From positions 6,882,001 to 6,946,000 of the forward strand of contig NZ_CP107976.1 in the NCBI RefSeq assembly GCF_036099295.1: a stretch of 64,000 bases of DNA. Reading direction: 5' to 3'. Position 1 is the stretch's first letter. Every line of letters starts with the position of its first letter. The notes below the pieces were generated by a model. That model did no database searches, was not told the origin of the DNA, and saw only the letters and a list, made by a program, of their open reading frames with translations. The translations under genes were made by a program, and so were the position numbers. This DNA comes from Streptomyces sp. NBC_00358. Its GTDB lineage: Bacteria > Actinomycetota > Actinomycetes > Streptomycetales > Streptomycetaceae. Below are positions 59,601-64,000 of this stretch, piece by piece.

Positions 59601-61733
59601 ATGCGGCCCGTATCCAAGATCGAACGTTCGGTGGCGCCCTTCGAGGTCGTCAGCTCCTTCCAGCCGGGCGGTGACCAGCCCACGGCCATCGCCGATCTGG
59701 AGAAGCGCATCCGCGCAGGTGAGAAGGATGTCGTCCTGCTGGGCGCGACCGGCACCGGCAAGTCCGCCACCACCGCGTGGATGATCGAGAAGCTCCAGCG
59801 CCCCACGCTGGTCATGGCACCGAACAAGACGCTCGCCGCCCAGCTGGCCAACGAGTTCCGCGAGCTGCTGCCGAACAACGCGGTCGAATACTTCGTCTCG
59901 TACTACGACTACTACCAGCCCGAGGCCTACGTCCCCCAGTCGGACACCTACATCGAGAAGGACTCCTCGATCAACGAGGAGGTGGAGCGCCTGCGCCACT
60001 CCGCGACCAACTCGCTGCTGACCCGCCGCGACGTCGTCGTGGTCGCCTCGGTGTCCTGCATCTACGGCCTCGGTACTCCGCAGGAGTACGTGGACAGGAT
60101 GGTCAGCCTCAAGGTCGGCGACGAGATCGACCGCGACGACCTGCTGCGCCGCTTCGTCGACATCCAGTACACGCGCAACGACGTGGCCTTCGCGCGTGGC
60201 ACCTTCCGGGTCCGCGGCGACACCATCGAGATCTTCCCGGTGTACGAGGAGCTCGCCGTCCGCATCGAGATGTTCGGCGACGAGATCGAGGCACTGTCCA
60301 CGCTGCACCCGCTCACCGGTGAGGTCATCACCGACGACGAGCAGATCTACGTCTTCCCCGCGTCCCACTACGTGGCGGGTCCCGAGCGCATGGAGCGCGC
60401 CGTCAACGACATCGAGAAGGAGCTGGGGGAGCGCCTCGCCGAGCTGGAGAAGCAGAGCAAGCTCCTGGAGGCCCAGCGCCTGCGCATGCGGACGACGTAC
60501 GACCTCGAGATGCTCCGCCAGATCGGCTCCTGCTCCGGCGTCGAGAACTACTCGATGCACTTCGACGGCCGTGAGCCCGGTTCCCCGCCGAACACCCTGA
60601 TCGACTACTTCCCGGACGACTTCCTGCTGGTCATCGACGAGTCGCACGTCACCGTTCCGCAGATCGGCGCGATGTACGAGGGTGACGCCTCCCGCAAGCG
60701 CACCCTCGTCGACCACGGCTTCCGGCTGCCCTCCGCACTGGACAACCGCCCCCTGAAATGGGAGGAGTTCCAGAAGCGCATCGGGCAGACCGTCTACCTC
60801 TCGGCGACCCCGGGGAAGTACGAGCTATCCCGATCGGACGGCTTCGTCGAGCAGATCATCCGCCCCACCGGCCTCATCGACCCCCAGGTCGTCGTCAAGT
60901 CCACCGAGGGCCAGATCGACGACCTGGTGCACGAGATCCGGCAGCGCACCGAGAAGGACGAGCGCGTCCTGGTCACCACGCTCACCAAGAAGATGGCCGA
61001 GGACCTCACCGACTACTTCCTGGAACTGGGTATCCAGGTCCGCTACCTGCACAGCGACGTCGACACCCTGCGCCGCGTCGAGCTGCTGCGCGAACTGCGC
61101 GCCGGCGAGTTCGACGTCCTGGTCGGCATCAACCTGCTGCGCGAGGGCCTCGACCTTCCCGAGGTCTCCCTCGTCGCGATCCTCGACGCCGACAAGGAGG
61201 GATTCCTGCGCTCGGGAACCTCCCTCATCCAGACCATCGGCCGCGCGGCGCGCAACGTCTCCGGCCAGGTCCATATGTACGCGGACAAGATCACCCCGGC
61301 GATGGAGAAGGCCATCGATGAGACCAACCGCCGCCGGGAGAAGCAGATCGCTTACAACAAGGAGAGGGGCATCGACCCGCAGCCCCTCCGCAAGAAGATC
61401 AACGACATCGTGGCGCAGATCGCCCGTGAGGACGTCGACACGGAGCAGCTGCTCGGCTCCGGTTACCGCAAGACGAAGGACGGCAAGGGTGCCAAGGCCC
61501 CCGTGCCCGCGCTGGGCGGCAAGGCGGCCCGGGCCGCCAAGTCCGCCAAGGGCAAGGAGACCGTCCCGACCGACCGTCCCGCGGCCGAACTGGCCGGGCA
61601 GATCGAGGAGATGACGGAGCGGATGCGCGCCGCGGCAGCCGATCTCCAGTTCGAGATCGCGGCCCGGCTGCGCGACGAGGTGTCCGAGATGAAGAAGGAG
61701 CTGCGGCAGATGAAGGAGGCGGGAATCGCCTGA
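59601..61733 (+). CDS. uvrB: UvrABC system protein B
   Basis: 710-residue helicase-like core of nucleotide excision repair. It receives damage from UvrA and recruits UvrC. Walker A LLGATGTGKSATTAW (~44-58), damage-probing beta-hairpin YYDYYQPEAYVPQSDTYIEKDSSINEEVERLRH (~105-137), DESH box VIDESHVTVPQIGAMYEGD, helicase motif VI QTIGRAARNVSGQVHMYADK, and C-terminal UVR motif (~670-705) for UvrC contact. A Lys/Ala-rich linker (~635-655) is less conserved. ATG 59601 is the predicted transcription start. Confidence 0.98.
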   Translation: MRPVSKIERSVAPFEVVSSFQPGGDQPTAIADLEKRIRAGEKDVVLLGATGTGKSATTAWMIEKLQRPTLVMAPNKTLAAQLANEFRELLPNNAVEYFVSYYDYYQPEAYVPQSDTYIEKDSSINEEVERLRHSATNSLLTRRDVVVVASVSCIYGLGTPQEYVDRMVSLKVGDEIDRDDLLRRFVDIQYTRNDVAFARGTFRVRGDTIEIFPVYEELAVRIEMFGDEIEALSTLHPLTGEVITDDEQIYVFPASHYVAGPERMERAVNDIEKELGERLAELEKQSKLLEAQRLRMRTTYDLEMLRQIGSCSGVENYSMHFDGREPGSPPNTLIDYFPDDFLLVIDESHVTVPQIGAMYEGDASRKRTLVDHGFRLPSALDNRPLKWEEFQKRIGQTVYLSATPGKYELSRSDGFVEQIIRPTGLIDPQVVVKSTEGQIDDLVHEIRQRTEKDERVLVTTLTKKMAEDLTDYFLELGIQVRYLHSDVDTLRRVELLRELRAGEFDVLVGINLLREGLDLPEVSLVAILDADKEGFLRSGTSLIQTIGRAARNVSGQVHMYADKITPAMEKAIDETNRRREKQIAYNKERGIDPQPLRKKINDIVAQIAREDVDTEQLLGSGYRKTKDGKGAKAPVPALGGKAARAAKSAKGKETVPTDRPAAELAGQIEEMTERMRAAAADLQFEIAARLRDEVSEMKKELRQMKEAGIA

Positions 61734-61814
61734 CGGCCGCTCCTGCGACGCCGGACCTCGGCTGATGCGCACTGTGTTGCAAGACCGACACAAAGTCCGC
61801 CCCAGGGTTCGGCG

Positions 61815-61837
61815 CTGTCGGTGCCGCTGCGTAGGGT
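61815..61837 (+). promoter_or_regulatory. Possible PafBC/RecA-NDp-type promoter of terD
   Basis: CTGTCGGTG (61815-61823), 8 bases, TAGGGT (61832-61837). It matches TTGTCRGTG-N8-TAnnnT except at the first base. Unlike the four repair-region copies, it would leave a leader of about 50 nt, and terD has a ribosome site. Confidence 0.5.
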
Positions 61838-61893
61838 TCTGCTCATCCGCGGACTCCGCGGCAACAGGGGACAGTTCGAGAGGGGAACAGCGC

Positions 61894-62472
61894 GTGACGG
61901 TCAACATGACCAAGGGTCAGGCCATCAGTCTGCAGAAGAACGACGGGGGCACGCTGACCGCGGTCCGCATGGGACTCGGCTGGCAGGCGGCTCCTCGGCG
62001 CGGCCTGTTCGGCTCGCGCACCCGCGAGATCGACCTCGACGCCTCCGCCGTGCTGTTCGCGGACAAGCAGCCCGTCGACGTGGTGTTCTTCCGTCATCTC
62101 GTCAGTGACGACGGCTCGGTGCGGCACACCGGTGACAACGTGGTCGGCGGCGCGGGCCAGGGCGGTGACGACGAGTCCATCCTCGTCGACCTGCAGCGCG
62201 TCCCGGTCCACATCGACCAGATCATCTTCACCGTGAACTCCTTCACGGGCCAGACCTTCCAGGAAGTGCAGAACGCGTTCTGCCGTCTGGTCGACGAGAC
62301 CAACGGCCAGGAGCTCGCCCGCTACACCCTGGCCGGCGGCGGCCAGTACACGGCCCAGATCATGGCGAAGGTGCACCGCTCCGGAACCGGCTGGCAGATG
62401 ACGGCCCTCGGCGCGCCGGCCAACGGCCGCACCTTCCAGGACCTGATGCCCGCGATCCTGCCGCACCTGTAG
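61894..62472 (+). CDS. terD: TerD-family stress/tellurium-resistance protein
   Basis: 192 residues, one TerD domain: VNMTKGQAISLQKNDGG, VRMGLGWQAAP, EIDLDASAVLFADKQPVDVVFFRHLVSDDGSVRHTGDNVVGGAGQGGDDESILVDLQRVPVHIDQIIFTVNSFTGQTFQEVQNAFCRLVDETNGQELARYTL. The acidic loops bind calcium in characterised TerD proteins. The family belongs to the Ter stress system found at membranes. GTG 61894 follows GAGAGGGG; an ATG four codons later is possible. The next gene also starts with a TerD-like domain 41 bases on. Confidence 0.94.
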   Translation: MTVNMTKGQAISLQKNDGGTLTAVRMGLGWQAAPRRGLFGSRTREIDLDASAVLFADKQPVDVVFFRHLVSDDGSVRHTGDNVVGGAGQGGDDESILVDLQRVPVHIDQIIFTVNSFTGQTFQEVQNAFCRLVDETNGQELARYTLAGGGQYTAQIMAKVHRSGTGWQMTALGAPANGRTFQDLMPAILPHL

Positions 62473-62513
62473 GCGGTCGGCACACGCACGCAGCGACATA
62501 GGGGGACAAGACG

Positions 62514-64000
62514 ATGACGGCCGAGCTGGTCAGGGGGCAGAACCACCCGCTCTCCCAGGTCCGTCTCGAGGTCCGTGTCTCGGCCGGGAAGCCGATCGTG
62601 GCCGGGGCCACGCTCAGCGACGAGCAAGGCAGGGTCCGAGGCGTCGAGTGGGTGGCCCACCCGGGTGCGCCCACGCTCCCCGGGCTCGAGGTCTCCCAGC
62701 AGGCGGCGGCCGATCACCGGCTCGCCTTCGACCTGGACGCCCTGCCGCCGACCGTGCACCGGGTCAGCGTGCTGCTCGCGCTGCCCGCCGGGGTCGGCGG
62801 CCCGGTCCGGTTCGGCGCTGTGGCCGCCCCCTTCGTGGCGGTCACCGGCCTCGACGGTTCCGAGATTGCCACCTACACCCTCACCGGCCTGGACGCCGAG
62901 TCCGCCGTGGTGGCCCTGGAGCTCTACCGCAGGCAAGGCGCCTGGAAGGTCCGCGCGGTCGGCCAGGGTTACGCGGGCGGCCTCGCCGATCTCCTCACCG
63001 ACCAGGGACTCCCCGAGGCCCGGCAGCTCGCGGGCAGTATCAACGAAGCGGTGGCGAGGGGCCTCGCGCGGTCCGTGGCGGCTCCCCCGCCACGCAGCCC
63101 GGACGCGGACCGGTCACGGCAGGCGGCCAGCTCGGCCCCGGGACAGGATCAGCCGTACGCCGGGCCCGGAGCGCAGGGCGTCCCCGGGACCGTGGCGCCG
63201 CAGCAGTCCCCGTACGACACGCCAGGTCAGCAAGGAGTCACGGCTCCGCAGACCGGGGGTCCGGGCGGCTCGGCGCAGCCCGACACCTCCGCGGTCACCC
63301 AGCCGTCGCCGCCCGCCGTCGGCCCCGTCGACTACAGCCACCCCGGCCGGCAGACCACCGCTCCGCCGCCGCCCCCGCCGACCGCGCCTCCGGCCCAGCC
63401 CGGACAGCCCGCGCAGCCGGTCGCGGGCGACGCGACCGGCTGGTCCATGGAGGAGCGGCTGTACAACCAGGTGTGGGGGATGTTCGAGGACCTGGCCAGG
63501 ACCGTCGCCGCGTACCGCAGCGCGGTCGACTTCGCCGACTCGCGCATGGAGAAGGAGCTCGACGAGGTCCTGTCCGACCCGCGCAGCCGGATCGGCGGGC
63601 AGGGCGAGGCCGCGCGCGAAGCCGCCCGCGCCAAACACGCGCACCTGGTCGACCAGGCCCGAGCCGTCCTCGACCGGGATCTCGCCCAGCTCGTCGCCGA
63701 GACCGAAGTGGTGGAGCCCGCGCTGCCGATGGCCTGCGCACGCTGGGACAACCCGGTCTGGCACGGCTACCGCGCACCCATGGAAATACCCATGGCGCTG
63801 CGGCTCGGCGACCTCCGCCTGCCCGAGAGCGAGAACCTCAGCATCCCGATGCTGGTACGCCTGCCGCTGGAACGGGGCCTGTGGATCGACAGCGGTCGTG
63901 CCTCTCTTGAGGGCACGCTCGCGGACTCCGACCAGGTGCGACGCCTGGCCATGGACACCGCCGTGGCGCACGCGGCCCGGTTGCTCGCCGTGTATCCCGT
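62514..64000 (+). CDS. Large TerD-domain fusion protein (3' end outside window)
   Basis: At least 495 residues, open to the window edge. Residues ~1-165 are a TerD-like beta-sandwich (RGQNHPLSQVRLEVRVSAGKPIVAGATLSDEQGRVRG..., HRVSVLLALPAGVGGPVRFGAVAAPFVAVTGLDGSEIATYTLTGLDAESAVVALELYRRQGAWKVRAVGQGYAGGLADLL). A Pro/Gln-rich linker follows (~190-300), then a helical region (WSMEERLYNQVWGMFEDLARTVAAYRSAVDFADSRMEKELDEVL). From ~400 a segment LPMACARWDNPVWHGYRAPMEIPMALRLGDL resembles the lead-in to the FtsK/SpoIIIE-like ATPase of Streptomyces TerD-ATPase fusions; the ATPase motifs would be beyond the window. ATG 62514 follows AGGGGGAC. Confidence 0.88.
   Translation, partial: MTAELVRGQNHPLSQVRLEVRVSAGKPIVAGATLSDEQGRVRGVEWVAHPGAPTLPGLEVSQQAAADHRLAFDLDALPPTVHRVSVLLALPAGVGGPVRFGAVAAPFVAVTGLDGSEIATYTLTGLDAESAVVALELYRRQGAWKVRAVGQGYAGGLADLLTDQGLPEARQLAGSINEAVARGLARSVAAPPPRSPDADRSRQAASSAPGQDQPYAGPGAQGVPGTVAPQQSPYDTPGQQGVTAPQTGGPGGSAQPDTSAVTQPSPPAVGPVDYSHPGRQTTAPPPPPPTAPPAQPGQPAQPVAGDATGWSMEERLYNQVWGMFEDLARTVAAYRSAVDFADSRMEKELDEVLSDPRSRIGGQGEAAREAARAKHAHLVDQARAVLDRDLAQLVAETEVVEPALPMACARWDNPVWHGYRAPMEIPMALRLGDLRLPESENLSIPMLVRLPLERGLWIDSGRASLEGTLADSDQVRRLAMDTAVAHAARLLAVYP

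Overview
The window is a stretch of a Streptomyces chromosome. The evidence is the very high G+C content, the strong G/C bias at third codon positions, the many GTG and some TTG starts, and families that are typical of the genus: XRE/DUF5753 regulators with DUF397 partners, DUF574 methyltransferases, DUF6343, the SPW_0924 micro-protein and a TerD fusion protein. The order pyruvate kinase - ANTAR response regulator - polA - rpsA - coaE - uvrB is the ancestral actinobacterial backbone and is also found in Mycobacterium. This is therefore core-chromosome sequence with small accessory insertions, not a genomic island.

Layout. 0-3.1 kb: end of pyk, a free-standing HTH-LAGLIDADG gene, an unusual short tRNA-Leu(CAA), a PdtaR-type regulator and a VOC protein. 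3.2-10.3 kb: a complete branched-chain amino acid ABC importer (livK-livH-livM-livG-livF, reading leftward) and a small membrane protein. 10.3-25.3 kb: hot-dog thioesterase, YdeP-type molybdopterin oxidoreductase, polA, secreted and membrane proteins, a lytic transglycosylase, a DUF3068 protein, hrpB helicase and a methyltransferase. 25.4-37.9 kb: rpsA with a structured leader, PAC2 protein, coaE, TPR protein, DUF6343, acyltransferase-like protein, methyltransferase, DoxX, an S4 RNA-binding protein with repeat arms, YfcC transporter, family-5 uracil-DNA glycosylase with a repeat arm, RidA-like protein and a hypothetical. 37.9-38.7 kb: a gene-free stretch with tRNA halves in permuted order and a 50-bp direct repeat. 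38.7-50 kb: FUSC, DUF899, a WhiJ/AbaA-like regulatory cluster (ATPase, XRE, DUF397, methyltransferase), an orphan gltD, DUF1772, DUF2293 and a uridine kinase-like gene. 50-64 kb: CBS protein, CorA, methyltransferase, pseudouridine kinase and glycosidase, formaldehyde dehydrogenase, cupin, ogt-type DNA alkyltransferase, GDPD, MHYT protein, uvrB, terD and the start of a large TerD-fusion protein.

How the genes work together. DNA repair is the main theme: polA, uvrB, ogt and a uracil-DNA glycosylase. Four genes (polA, coaE, ogt, uvrB) have the same promoter architecture, TTGTCRGTG-N8-TAnnnT or a one- or two-base variant. In each the -10 box ends exactly 7 nt before the start codon, which predicts leaderless mRNAs. 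This matches the RecA-independent, PafBC-dependent DNA-damage promoter of mycobacteria. A fifth copy lies upstream of terD. The other notable signals are the permuted tRNA-like locus near 38.0 kb and the repeat-expanded, low-complexity arms on otherwise ordinary proteins. Gene functions are assigned from recognised sequence motifs only. No database search was run.
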